Shown here: piece by piece, positions 1-10,200 of the stretch | Numbering within the stretch: the first letter of the stretch is position 1 | How the letters are laid out: each line of letters opens with the position of its first letter | Source of the DNA: Bacilli bacterium | Lineage (GTDB): Bacteria > Bacillota_I > Bacilli_A > RF39 > UBA660 | NCBI GenBank assembly: GCA_007117695.1 | Contig: SKFZ01000018.1 | Location: 1 to 33,403 of the forward strand | DNA length: 33,403 nucleotides | Direction: 5' to 3' | The notes under the pieces: generated by a model | What the model was told of the DNA's origin: nothing | What the model saw: the letters and a program-made list of their open reading frames with translations, nothing else | The model's database searches: none | Program-made: the position numbers and the translations under genes

Positions 1-98
1 TAATCGATAGGTATATAACAGAAACTTAAAATATAAAAATTAAGTCTAAAAAATATACCATACATATAACTTTTTAATCATGCAATTTAGGAGGATAT

Positions 99-1835
99 AT
101 GTGTGGAATAATAGGATATGTAGGTAGCAAAAATGCACCTGCAATTTTAATCGAGGGATTAAAAAAATTAGAATATAGGGGTTACGATTCTGCGGGAATC
201 GCTGTTTTGAAAAACAATAAAACAATTATTACAAAAGAAAAAGGTACCATTTGTAAGTTAGAAGAAAAACTAAAAGAAAATATGAGTACTACAGGTATCG
301 GTCATACAAGGTGGGCAACTCATGGAGTTCCAAATAAAATAAACTCACACCCGCATAAAGTTGAAAACATCACAATAGTACATAACGGGATAATAGAAAA
401 TTATTTAGAGTTAAAAGAAAAATTGATTAATAAAGGATATAATTTTAAATCAGATACCGATAGTGAAGTTGCTTGTGCTTTAATTTGTGATCTTTTTAAA
501 GAAAAAAATGATATGCAAAAAGTTCTTGAAGAGTTTAAAAAAATAACACGAGGAGCTTATGCAATTGGGGTATTAATCGATGGTGTTGAAGACAAAATTT
601 ATGCGATTAGAAATAAAAGCCCATTAATTATTGGCGTTAGCGAAGAGGAAAACTTCATAGCATCTGATGTACCAGCAATATTAGAATATACTAATAAATA
701 CATTTTATTAGAAGATATGGATATTGCAATAATAGGAAAAAATGATATATCTATTTTTAGATCTAATAAAAAGATTAAAAATGATATTAAGATATTTGAT
801 AAGAAAGTAGATAAAATTGATAAAAATGGTTACAAACATTTTATGTTAAAAGAAATTAATGAACAACCAGATGTAATTAGAAGAACTATCGAGTCTTTTA
901 GCAAAAAAGATTTACCAAATTTAACTAAATACGAAAAAATAGATATTGTAGCTTGCGGAAGTGCATATCATGCTGGGTTAATTGGTGAGCATCTGCTTTC
1001 TAAAAAACTAAAAGCAGTCATCACAACCCATATTGCTAGTGAATATAGATATAAGGATATAAACCCTAACTTTAAAACGCTAGTTATAGTTATTTCTCAA
1101 TCTGGTGAAACTGCAGATTCACTAGAAGTAATAAAAAAAGCAAATGAGAAAAATATAGATACACTTGGAATAATAAATGTTTATAAATCATCTATTGCAA
1201 GAGAAGTTAAATACTTAGTTTATACAAAAGCAGGTTTTGAAATTTCTGTTGCAACTACTAAGGCTTATTTATCTCAAATAACTACTTTTGCACTAATGGT
1301 AAATTCAAAACTAAATAAAGAAGAAATTGTAAAAGCAATAAATAAAACATTAAAACTTGAACAAGACTGCATTAATATTGCTAAAAAAATTAAAAATCAA
1401 GAAAATTTATTTTTTATAGGAAGGGGAATAGATCATTATATCGGGCTAGAAGGTTCACTAAAGTTAAAAGAGATATCATATATACATAGTGAAGCATACC
1501 CTGCTGGTGAATTAAAGCATGGTACGATTTCACTAGTTAGCAAAAACACACCTTTCATAGCCACAATAACTGATGAGGTTATTTCTGAAAAAACAATAAG
1601 TAATATTAAAGAAGTTAAGGCAAGAGATGGAAACATAACTTTAATTGCAACTGAAGATATTAAAGTTAATGAAGATTATTACGATAGCTTAATTCAAATA
1701 CCTAAGGTTCAAAAAGATTTACAACCACTGCTAGCAATCATAATACTTCAATTGATTTCTTATCATACCGCTAGATTAAGAGGTTGTGATATTGATAAGC
1801 CTAGAAATTTAGCTAAATCTGTTACCGTAGAGTAA
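99..1835 (+). CDS. glmS: Glutamine--fructose-6-phosphate aminotransferase (isomerizing)
   Basis: N-terminal MCGIIGYVG with Cys nucleophile, EYRGYDSAGIAV, HTRWATHG; SIS domains (ISQSGETADSLE, ATTKAYLSQ); C-terminus NLAKSVTVE; SD aggagg before ATG. Confidence 0.98.
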   Translation: MCGIIGYVGSKNAPAILIEGLKKLEYRGYDSAGIAVLKNNKTIITKEKGTICKLEEKLKENMSTTGIGHTRWATHGVPNKINSHPHKVENITIVHNGIIENYLELKEKLINKGYNFKSDTDSEVACALICDLFKEKNDMQKVLEEFKKITRGAYAIGVLIDGVEDKIYAIRNKSPLIIGVSEEENFIASDVPAILEYTNKYILLEDMDIAIIGKNDISIFRSNKKIKNDIKIFDKKVDKIDKNGYKHFMLKEINEQPDVIRRTIESFSKKDLPNLTKYEKIDIVACGSAYHAGLIGEHLLSKKLKAVITTHIASEYRYKDINPNFKTLVIVISQSGETADSLEVIKKANEKNIDTLGIINVYKSSIAREVKYLVYTKAGFEISVATTKAYLSQITTFALMVNSKLNKEEIVKAINKTLKLEQDCINIAKKIKNQENLFFIGRGIDHYIGLEGSLKLKEISYIHSEAYPAGELKHGTISLVSKNTPFIATITDEVISEKTISNIKEVKARDGNITLIATEDIKVNEDYYDSLIQIPKVQKDLQPLLAIIILQLISYHTARLRGCDIDKPRNLAKSVTVE

Positions 1836-1867
1836 ATAAAAAACCACATAAATGTGGTTTTTTATTT
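1834..1867. terminator. Bidirectional intrinsic terminator between convergent glmS and sulfatase
   Basis: Perfect 16-bp stem AAATAAAAAACCACAT / ATGTGGTTTTTTATTT with 2-nt loop; overlaps both stop codons. Confidence 0.9.
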
Positions 1868-3817
1868 GTCGATTTTGGAATAATAATCATTTTCAAGAAT
1901 CATTCTAGAAGTTTGAAAATAATTGTGCACTCTATTATTAATATTATTCACATAATTATCATCAATATCATAACCATAGTTCTTAAGAAATTCATTTCTA
2001 CCACTCAAGTATTTCCCTTCGTTTGTAATCCAACTCCTATCTGAAAATATTACTATTGGATCCTCGTTCGAAAAGATATCCTTTCCCATCATTAACCTCG
2101 AGTCATATTCAAGACCAAAGAGGTTTGATAGTGTAGGAGTTATATCAACACTGCTACCAAGTAAATCAACTTCATAACCATCAAATTCACTATTCCAAAT
2201 TATAAATGGAAGTTTGTCTCTGTTAAATGGTTTCCCTCGATCTTCAGAAGAACGTTCATTCAATTGTTCTATGGTTAGGCCATAAGGCCAATGGTCAGAA
2301 GAAAGTGCAATAACTGTTTCAGACAAAATACCGCGATTATCTAAGTCTTCTATTAAAAGTTCTAATGCTTTATCCAGTTCAATATGTTGGGCCATATAAC
2401 TTCTAATTGTAGAAGAGTATGGTAAATCACGAACTTCATCCCAGTTTTTCACAGCCATTTGATTATATAAATTATGTCTCAAATGACCACTTACGGTTAA
2501 AAAATAAGTGAAAAATGGGTCTTTATCCATGTAAAAATCGCTTGATTTTTCGATCATTTCTAAATCACTTTGAGGCCAAAAGTGACAATTGATATCCAAT
2601 CCTTGCCCACATGCATAATAATTATCATACCCTATGTTTGGATAAGATTCATGTCGTCTGTAATATGTTGCTACTCCATTATGAATCGCTGTTGTTTGAT
2701 AATCGATTTTTGAAAATTGATTTGCTAAAGTGAACGGTAGTGCATTTCCCCTAGAGTGCCACATGGACCAAACACCTTCTTTAGGTAAAAGACCCATCTT
2801 GGTCATATACTCTCCATCAATTGTGCTAATAAATATTGGAGTATAGAAATTTGTGAAATTTAACCCTTCTGAACTTAACTTGTATAATGTCGGCGTTATA
2901 TTTTTATCTATTGCAATATGATCAAAACTTTCTGCAACTATCATAATTAAATTTTTATTTTCAAAGATTCCTGTCATTTCATTCTGCTTTGTTGGGTTAA
3001 TACCATTAAAATAAGAATGTAGTGTTTTTACTTTTTCGTTGTCTTCACTTTCAATTAATTTATCAAAATCAATCTCCATTACATTATAATCAAAATCTTC
3101 TTTTTCATCCCCTTGTTCATTATCCACATCATCCTTATCATCATTATCATCAATTATTATCAATTCAGAACTGCTACTAAATCCAAAAAGAAGTCTACTA
3201 AAATCTAATCTCATAGTTGTATTTAATCCTAATTTTCTTACTGTAGGGTTTGGTGAATTTGTTTTATAATATAGTTCATGAGCTGAATTAATTCCTTCTC
3301 TAGGTAAAATAATTAAATTTGCCGTGTATAGAAGTAAAATCATACATAATAATAAGATAATATTACTAGCAGAAAAGGTTGTAGAGTTGATTCCTTTTTT
3401 TAAGAAATATATTAACAAAATTATTGGGAAAATATATAAAGTATAATAAGGGAAATTTTTCCAAACTACCGTCAATAAAAATGAGAAAAATTCGAAAGCT
3501 GCACCTGCACCGCTAGTTAATGAAAATGAATAAATTGAGTCATATATTAAATAAAAGGTTACCTGACTTATATATATAAACCAAGTAAATAACGTGATTA
3601 TTGCAACTGCTACTTTCCATAAGTTATTTTTTAAAAACATCGTTGAAAGAGAAATGATAAGTCCATATGATATTGAAAATAAAATTATATTAATTATCGC
3701 AAAAGTAAAATAAGAAGTATTTAAAGCCAACCTAAAAATTAATTCCAAATATATTAACAAGATAGGGAAAAACGCTATCTTAATAATTTTATCTTTCATT
3801 TTATCACCCACATTCAA
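1862..3817 (-). CDS. LTA synthase-family membrane sulfatase/phosphoglycerol transferase
   Basis: Several N-terminal TM segments; LIMIVAESFDHI, FISTIDGEYMTKMGLLP (candidate catalytic Thr), ALSSDHWPYG metal-site motifs. Confidence 0.85.
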   Translation of the reverse strand: MNVGDKMKDKIIKIAFFPILLIYLELIFRLALNTSYFTFAIINIILFSISYGLIISLSTMFLKNNLWKVAVAIITLFTWFIYISQVTFYLIYDSIYSFSLTSGAGAAFEFFSFLLTVVWKNFPYYTLYIFPIILLIYFLKKGINSTTFSASNIILLLCMILLLYTANLIILPREGINSAHELYYKTNSPNPTVRKLGLNTTMRLDFSRLLFGFSSSSELIIIDDNDDKDDVDNEQGDEKEDFDYNVMEIDFDKLIESEDNEKVKTLHSYFNGINPTKQNEMTGIFENKNLIMIVAESFDHIAIDKNITPTLYKLSSEGLNFTNFYTPIFISTIDGEYMTKMGLLPKEGVWSMWHSRGNALPFTLANQFSKIDYQTTAIHNGVATYYRRHESYPNIGYDNYYACGQGLDINCHFWPQSDLEMIEKSSDFYMDKDPFFTYFLTVSGHLRHNLYNQMAVKNWDEVRDLPYSSTIRSYMAQHIELDKALELLIEDLDNRGILSETVIALSSDHWPYGLTIEQLNERSSEDRGKPFNRDKLPFIIWNSEFDGYEVDLLGSSVDITPTLSNLFGLEYDSRLMMGKDIFSNEDPIVIFSDRSWITNEGKYLSGRNEFLKNYGYDIDDNYVNNINNRVHNYFQTSRMILENDYYSKIDK

Positions 3818-3849
3818 TTAAGACAATTATAACAAAAAAAACAAAATAA

Positions 3850-3875
3850 AAAAACTAGTGGTCAAACTAGTTTTT
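3850..3875 (-). terminator. Intrinsic terminator downstream of proS
   Basis: 10-bp stem AAAAACTAGT/ACTAGTTTTT, 6-nt loop, T-rich on minus strand. Confidence 0.8.
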
Positions 3876-3884
3876 CAATAGTAA

Positions 3885-5303
3885 CTAATATTGGATACCC
3901 CAATAAAGCATATGTTTTGCTTTTTTCCCACAACAAATGCATTCATCAGAAATTTTTTCTTGCTTTTCAGGTATACACCTGGACTTCAAACCTCTAATTT
4001 CTTTCATTGTTTCTTCACATTTTGGGTCACCACACCACATAGTTTTAATATATCCTGGTTTAGTTTCCATTATTTCTTTAACTTCTTCTAAAGAAGTACA
4101 AGTATATGTTCTACTCATATTTCTATCATATGCTTTTTTATACATATTATTTTGTATATCACTCATCAAATTAGAAATTTCTTCAACAAATTTATCATTT
4201 TTTGTGATTTTCATTTTTTCTCTAGTATCTCTTCTTGCTACTACAAATTCATTTGATTCTATTTCTTTTTTGCCAAGTTCAATTCTAATAGGTATCCCAT
4301 TCATCTCATGCTCTGCGAATTTAAAACCTGGTGATTTGTCTGTTTTATCAACAAATGAAGTGATGCCTGCTTTACTTAATTCATCACTTAATTCATCTGC
4401 ATATGAATATATCTCTTCTTTTATAGGTACAATCACAACTTGGATTGGCGCAATATTCGGTGGTAAGATTAATCCATTATCATCACCATGAACCATAATT
4501 AATCCACCAATTAATCTAATAGATACACCCCAAGAAGTTTGATAGGCATATTCTTGTTCATTTTTATCATTTGAAAATTTAATATCAAAAGCTTTAGCAA
4601 ACTTCTGACCAAAATAATGTGAGGTTCCAGATTGCAAAGATACACCATCATACATTAATGCCTCAACAGAAAGCGTGAACTCTGCTCCTGCAAACTTTTC
4701 ACTCTCTGTTTTAAGACCGGTAATAACAGGTATAGCCATATAATCTTCTATAAACCTCTTATAAACTTCTAGCATTTGGTGAGTTTCTGATATAGCCTCA
4801 TCAGCACTAGCATGAACTGTGTGACCTTCCTGCCATAAAAATTCACGCGCTCTAAGAAAAGGCCTAGTTTCTTTTTCCCACCTTACAACACTACACCACT
4901 GATTATATAACATTGGTAAGTCTCTATATGATTTAACTTTTTTAGAGTAATAGTCTCCAAAAAGAGCTTCCGAAGTTGGCCTAACACAAAGTCTTTCTTC
5001 CAACTCTTTAGAACCGCCATGTGTGACCCATGCAACTTCTGGTGCAAAACCTTCGATATGATCGTTTTCTTTTTGAAGCAAACTTTCATTAATAAAAAGC
5101 GGCATAGAAACATTGACGTGCCCTAGTCTTTTAAATTCTTTATCTAAAATATTTTGAATTTTTTCCCAAATAGCATAACCTCTAGGCTCTAAAATCAAGC
5201 ATCCTTTAACACTTGAGTAGTCTGCTAAATTTGCATTTCTTACTATATCAGTATACCACCTTGCAAAATCAACGTCTCTTGAAGTAATCATTTTATTTTT
5301 CAT
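3885..5303 (-). CDS. proS: Prolyl-tRNA synthetase (short archaeal/eukaryotic-like type)
   Basis: ITSRDVDFARWYTDIV, EGFAPEVAWVTHGG, RPTSEALF, FLWQEGHTVHA, C-terminal Cys cluster and WGIQY end. Start placed at ATG 5303 with SD ggagag; upstream in-frame extension overlaps the T-box terminator. Confidence 0.95.
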   Translation of the reverse strand: MKNKMITSRDVDFARWYTDIVRNANLADYSSVKGCLILEPRGYAIWEKIQNILDKEFKRLGHVNVSMPLFINESLLQKENDHIEGFAPEVAWVTHGGSKELEERLCVRPTSEALFGDYYSKKVKSYRDLPMLYNQWCSVVRWEKETRPFLRAREFLWQEGHTVHASADEAISETHQMLEVYKRFIEDYMAIPVITGLKTESEKFAGAEFTLSVEALMYDGVSLQSGTSHYFGQKFAKAFDIKFSNDKNEQEYAYQTSWGVSIRLIGGLIMVHGDDNGLILPPNIAPIQVVIVPIKEEIYSYADELSDELSKAGITSFVDKTDKSPGFKFAEHEMNGIPIRIELGKKEIESNEFVVARRDTREKMKITKNDKFVEEISNLMSDIQNNMYKKAYDRNMSRTYTCTSLEEVKEIMETKPGYIKTMWCGDPKCEETMKEIRGLKSRCIPEKQEKISDECICCGKKAKHMLYWGIQY

Positions 5304-5320
5304 ATTATCTCTCCTTTTTA

Positions 5321-5520
5321 ACAAAAAAAGAATGGTTTAAGGAGCGAGTTAACGCGGTACCATCCTTTCATTTACTTAATTGATTTAACGAGTCACCCCG
5401 GGAAGTATTAATTCCGCTCATAGATAGGAATTGTTATAGATTATAATTAGGTTCTCACTATTCCTAAATCACTTAGTATAAGGGCTATAACAATTATGTT
5501 CTATTCATCGCTTTAAATGT
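5321..5520 (-). promoter_or_regulatory. T-box leader (proline) upstream of proS
   Basis: Minus strand AGGATGGTACCGCG T-box core at about 5353-5367; terminator alternative GGATGGT...ACCATTC followed by T7; Stem I-like 11-bp pairing AATTGTTATAG (5495-5485)/CTATAACAATT (5439-5429); specifier-like GAA-CCT-A with CCT (Pro) at 5451-5449. Confidence 0.88.
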
Positions 5521-5526
5521 AATGAA

Positions 5527-5556
5527 ATTATAACACTATTTATCTTTTTTAGTCAA
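5527..5556 (-). promoter_or_regulatory. Sigma-70-type promoter for T-box/proS
   Basis: TTGACT (5556-5551), 18-bp spacer, TATAAT (5532-5527). Confidence 0.8.
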
Positions 5557-7086
5557 ATCATTTTTTTCGATTGTTTCATAAAGTGTTGTAAATTCTTTTA
5601 ATTTTTCAAAATTTAAGTTTTCTAAATTGTTTAAATAATGATATTTTAAAATTTGATCAGTTTGATTAATAATTTTTTCTAAGTTATCAGGCTTTAGCAT
5701 TTCCATAGTAACATTCAAACCGTCTAATTTATACTTATCACTAACAATCATAGGAATATCATATTCCTCGAAAGCATTCAAGTTATTAACAAGATTATTA
5801 TACGGATTCATTAAAAATTTAATCAACTTTTCCACTTTATCATTAATTTCTTCATCAGTTATATTTTCAATTTCCTTTTTTAAAGATTTAACCATATAAA
5901 TATAATAAGATGAGGAGATTTTAAAAACATCATATATTTTTGAATCGGCCTTTATTCTATCATTAACTTTTTCTCTAAAAATCATATCATCTAATTCTTG
6001 ATACTTGATTTTTAATTCATCTATTATTTTACTATAATTAGATTCGCTTTTTTTGAATTTTGCTAAAAATCCGCTCTTTGTAAAAGAATTTTCAAGTTGC
6101 GACTCAAGTTTTTGAATCTCTTTTAATTTAGATTTACTGTTTTCTTTCTTTTCCTCACTTTTGTCAACTATCTCTTTTATGTTGTTAATAACAAACTTAA
6201 ACTCCAAATAATTTCTATACTCTTTTAATGTTCCATTCAACTTTAAAATAACGCTTGTATTTATGTAACTCGGCTGCTTCTCATAAGAAAAGTGACTATA
6301 AATTTTTAATATAGATTCTTTGTTATAATCAGCTAATTTAAATTTCTTATTTTTTAGTTCTTCTAATACATTATAATCACTTTTATTTGAAAGACTATCC
6401 ATCTCTTTTACTGTTTGTCTATATTCGCTTAAATAATCTTGTTTATTTGCATGCCCATTTTCAGTATATGCTTTCTGTTTTTTATCAATATAGCTTTCAA
6501 ATTGTTTTTCATGCTTATAATATAGTTTTCTAAAGTTAAGTTCAATGTCTAAAATTATATTGGGCCTTTTCCAATAAAGTTTTTCAAATGTTCTTTTCAA
6601 ATTAATAGATTCAATGTCAGAAATTTCTTCAAAGAAAACTTTCATATAACTATTTGCACACTCACTATAATCAAAATCATCTTTATCCAAAGTAACACCA
6701 ACATCTTTAAAAACATTAATTGCTTTTAAAATATCATTATTTACTTTAGATAAGTTACCTTTATAGTACTTGCTTATGCTATATATTATTTTATCAAGCC
6801 CGGTTTTTTCAAAAGGAGAATTAACACTGTTAAAGTACACCGATTCTGTTTCTAAATCTTTTAACTTGTCTTCTAACTTGTTTATTTCAGGATTTTTTTC
6901 AAAAGCATTAAAACTATCAAATCTATTTTTTATTTCGGCTAAAATTTTTGCTTTAAATTCATCATAGGTCTCATAAATTGAATTTGATTTTTCAATATAT
7001 TTGCTAACATTTTTTTCGTTATTTTTAGGAAGAGCAGATAAAATTTCTTTGTTAATTTCGATTTTCTCTTGTATGCTATTTCTCAT
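5536..7086 (-). CDS. Predicted cytoplasmic coiled-coil protein, unknown function
   Basis: 516-aa ORF, Lys/Glu-rich heptad-like sequence, no signal peptide; overlaps upstream small ORF. Confidence 0.8.
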   Translation of the reverse strand: MRNSIQEKIEINKEILSALPKNNEKNVSKYIEKSNSIYETYDEFKAKILAEIKNRFDSFNAFEKNPEINKLEDKLKDLETESVYFNSVNSPFEKTGLDKIIYSISKYYKGNLSKVNNDILKAINVFKDVGVTLDKDDFDYSECANSYMKVFFEEISDIESINLKRTFEKLYWKRPNIILDIELNFRKLYYKHEKQFESYIDKKQKAYTENGHANKQDYLSEYRQTVKEMDSLSNKSDYNVLEELKNKKFKLADYNKESILKIYSHFSYEKQPSYINTSVILKLNGTLKEYRNYLEFKFVINNIKEIVDKSEEKKENSKSKLKEIQKLESQLENSFTKSGFLAKFKKSESNYSKIIDELKIKYQELDDMIFREKVNDRIKADSKIYDVFKISSSYYIYMVKSLKKEIENITDEEINDKVEKLIKFLMNPYNNLVNNLNAFEEYDIPMIVSDKYKLDGLNVTMEMLKPDNLEKIINQTDQILKYHYLNNLENLNFEKLKEFTTLYETIEKNDLTKKDK

Positions 7087-7210
7087 TGCTGTCCAACAAC
7101 TTTCTAGCTTCTTCTTGCTCTTTTTTCAAATAACTTAAAAATTCATCTAAATCATTTAAAAGTTCTATTAGTTCTTTTGTTTTTGTATCAGTCAAATTAA
7201 TGTCATTCAT
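7076..7210 (-). CDS. Small 44-aa acidic helical protein (not in ORF track)
   Basis: MNDINLTDTKTKELIELLNDLDEFLSYLKKEQEEARKLLDSNEK; SD AGGGGAG overlaps stop of 7224 gene; 11-nt overlap with start of the 7086 gene. Confidence 0.7.
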   Translation of the reverse strand: MNDINLTDTKTKELIELLNDLDEFLSYLKKEQEEARKLLDSNEK

Positions 7211-7223
7211 TTTATCGTCTCCC

Positions 7224-10200
7224 CTATTTTATTATAACATATTTACTTACTTCGCCAATATAATTGTTACCATCATAAACTGAAAAAATAACTTTGTATG
7301 TTCCACTAACTAAGTTTTCTTCTAAATTTAAAGTGAAAGGTTGTGATGGTAGCGGATAAGTTCTAAATAAATATTCTTTTTTCTCGCTATCCATTAAAAT
7401 TAAGTTATTAATAATATAATCAGATAAGTCTACTAATTCAAATTCTGATGAGTAAACGTCTGTATATAACCTTCTTTTAAGCGATACTCTAATAGCTGGT
7501 TCTGCCAGACCTGATGAAAACTCTATATTGAAGTTTAACCTTTTTTCACCTAATGAATTTTGCCCTGTGTTTTTGTCGATTATAACATTATTATCAGGCA
7601 ATTCAACGTTTAGGCCGTAAATGTTGTTCAAAATATTTAAGTTTTGTTCACTTGTATCAGATGACTCTAACCCAAAATATATACCATCTGGTGATCCAAA
7701 CGAATCTACTACAATTGTATAATCGTCTGAGGGCAAATCAGAGTTTGTAGTATCAATTGTAATTCTCGAACTTACATTTGCAACTCTTGGTGCAATGTTC
7801 ATTCTAATTGTACCGTCCATTCTAGGATAATATGTTTTTCCTGAATGTACAAAATCAACACCCATCAAACTAGGTCCATCAACAGGGTTTCCATTACTAT
7901 CATATATTGATAGTTTAAGACCTAATCTGTTGTCATAATACTCTGTGTCATGTATTGTTCTTGAATTATGGCTTTGTTGAACAAAGTTTGTAGTCACATC
8001 TAAGTTTACAATGTCTCCCAAGTAAATATTTTCTTTATTCAATGTAGTATTCAATTCTATTACGGCGTTTTTATCGTGGAATAAATTATATGTCATATCT
8101 GAATGTTGAATACCTAAAACATTAACTAAAGTTTGCGATTCTTCATTCCGTAATTCTATTAATAAAGTGTTGTTCATTTTATCTTCTTCAATACTAGATA
8201 ATGAAAAGTCTAACATAAAGACAAACTCTTCATGGGCGAAATTTAATTCATCGTTATAATACTCATTGTTTTTTTCTTCATCATTATAATTATTAGAACC
8301 CGAAGTTGAACCCATCCTTATAAACCTCGAAAGTGGATAGGAGGCCTCCCCATACATTGCATATTCGCTTTGAGCCTCAGAAACATCTTGTGAACTAACA
8401 ACATAGTAATAGTATTCTGGAGTTTCTGGAGTCAAATCTATCATTGTTAGCTTTGTATTTTCTGGAAGAACAAAGGATGAAACCATTGCCCTATGGTCAC
8501 CTACTTCATAATATGGGTCTTCACTGCTAACGAATAATGAATAATACGCACTTAATGTTGAACTCGTTGTAATGTCGGTAGAAGTTGTAACAAACATATC
8601 ATGTTCTTCACCCGGCGTCATTGCACCTTCATATTGATCTGTAGTATATAGGATTCTAGATAAATCTAAATTGATGTTTATTCTTTCAACCTCATTAGTT
8701 AAATCATCAATTGGTGTTACCGCTAAAAGTGATAACGTAACTAGTCCCATATCACCATCGGTTTCTAAGTTTTTCGAATGATAAATGTAAAATAACAAAC
8801 TAGGAACTACAGAAGAGTTCTCACTTACGTAATCTACTGTCCCATATATAGGATTTTCTTCCTCTGTTAAAAAGTTAGTTTCACCTACAGTTAACCAACC
8901 TGTATTACTCGTTTTCATAACCAAACTCATAACTGAGTCAGCGTTTCCTTCCATATTAATACGGGGAACATCATTTTGTCTAATTAACTCTATTTCAGGA
9001 TCTAAATAATCATAATTTACACCAAGTAATGTAAATGTGGTATTAGGTTCTGAAAAATTAATTAGTGGTAATTCATGTGTTCCTAGTGTTGAATACTTTG
9101 ATGCAGTCAGTGTTACATCGTATGAAGATATTGCCTCACCAATTACCCACATATAGTAATTTGAATCTTCTGGAGTAGGTATAATGTAATCCATTTGAAT
9201 TACACCCTCGTTTTCCTCATCTTCATAACTTGTATAAAACCCATCTACATTTATATCATGATTTGTTTTATGTCTTCCAAGAACATATGAACCGTCAGCA
9301 AAGTGATAAAACTCTCCTATTCCAACAGTGTCACCATTCTCATAATCATGTGAATAAAAAGCCTCATTAACATTTCCTTCAAAGTCTCTAGTATACATAC
9401 CAAAGAAAGTCATTCCGTCCACTTCACCATAAGATGTTACTGCCTCATTAGTTGCTATATTTAAATTTCGACCAGACAACATATAAATTCTGTTATCCAC
9501 ATTTCTAGTTACTGTACCGTTTTCATCTATAGTAACTTCTGCTTTTACTTCTTCATCATTAACATCGACTAAACTTGAAACTTTTTCAAGTAAGTTAGCT
9601 CCCGTTTCTAAGTAAATGCTAGAATTGTTTTTTAATTTCAACTCTTTAACCCTACTTATACTAAACAGAACACTCGAATATTCATTAGTTCTATCTGTTG
9701 CACCAAATAATTCAATATAAGAATTATCAATTACAACTTCATCTGCTCTTTGAATAGATATATTTTGTTTATTATTATTAACAGAACCATAATTAGAGAT
9801 GTTAATTTCACTAAACCCTGTTGTAGAAGATGCATTACCACTACCGAATATTGAACCTAATATATCTAAAGAGTTTGGTGAATCGCCATCTATATTAATT
9901 GATATTCCGTTAGTAACACTAATAAATGAAAAGTCATACTCTTCAGACCCTTCGGCATTAGCTTCACCACCACCAAATACAGTTCCTTCAATCAATATTT
10001 CTGCTTCTTCTAATGTTTCTTCAAATATGCCAAAACCTATATTAATTTCGGTTGTTCCATAAAGTACTGATGTATTAGCACCGCCATATACATTACCTAA
10101 TATTGTAGCACCTGAAATATTTAAAGTTCCTTTAGAATTATTATATGTTTGGGTCCCTGTTGCAGCAGCATTCCCACCACCAAATACGTGTTCTTGAACA

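Noticed and set aside
1-98. glmS ribozyme upstream of glmS
   Set aside because: Only 98 nt of leader are in the window and no recognisable core was seen; cannot be judged.
3937-4491. 184-aa plus-strand ORF inside proS
   Set aside because: Antisense to strongly supported proS; no SD or domain; AT-rich shadow ORF.
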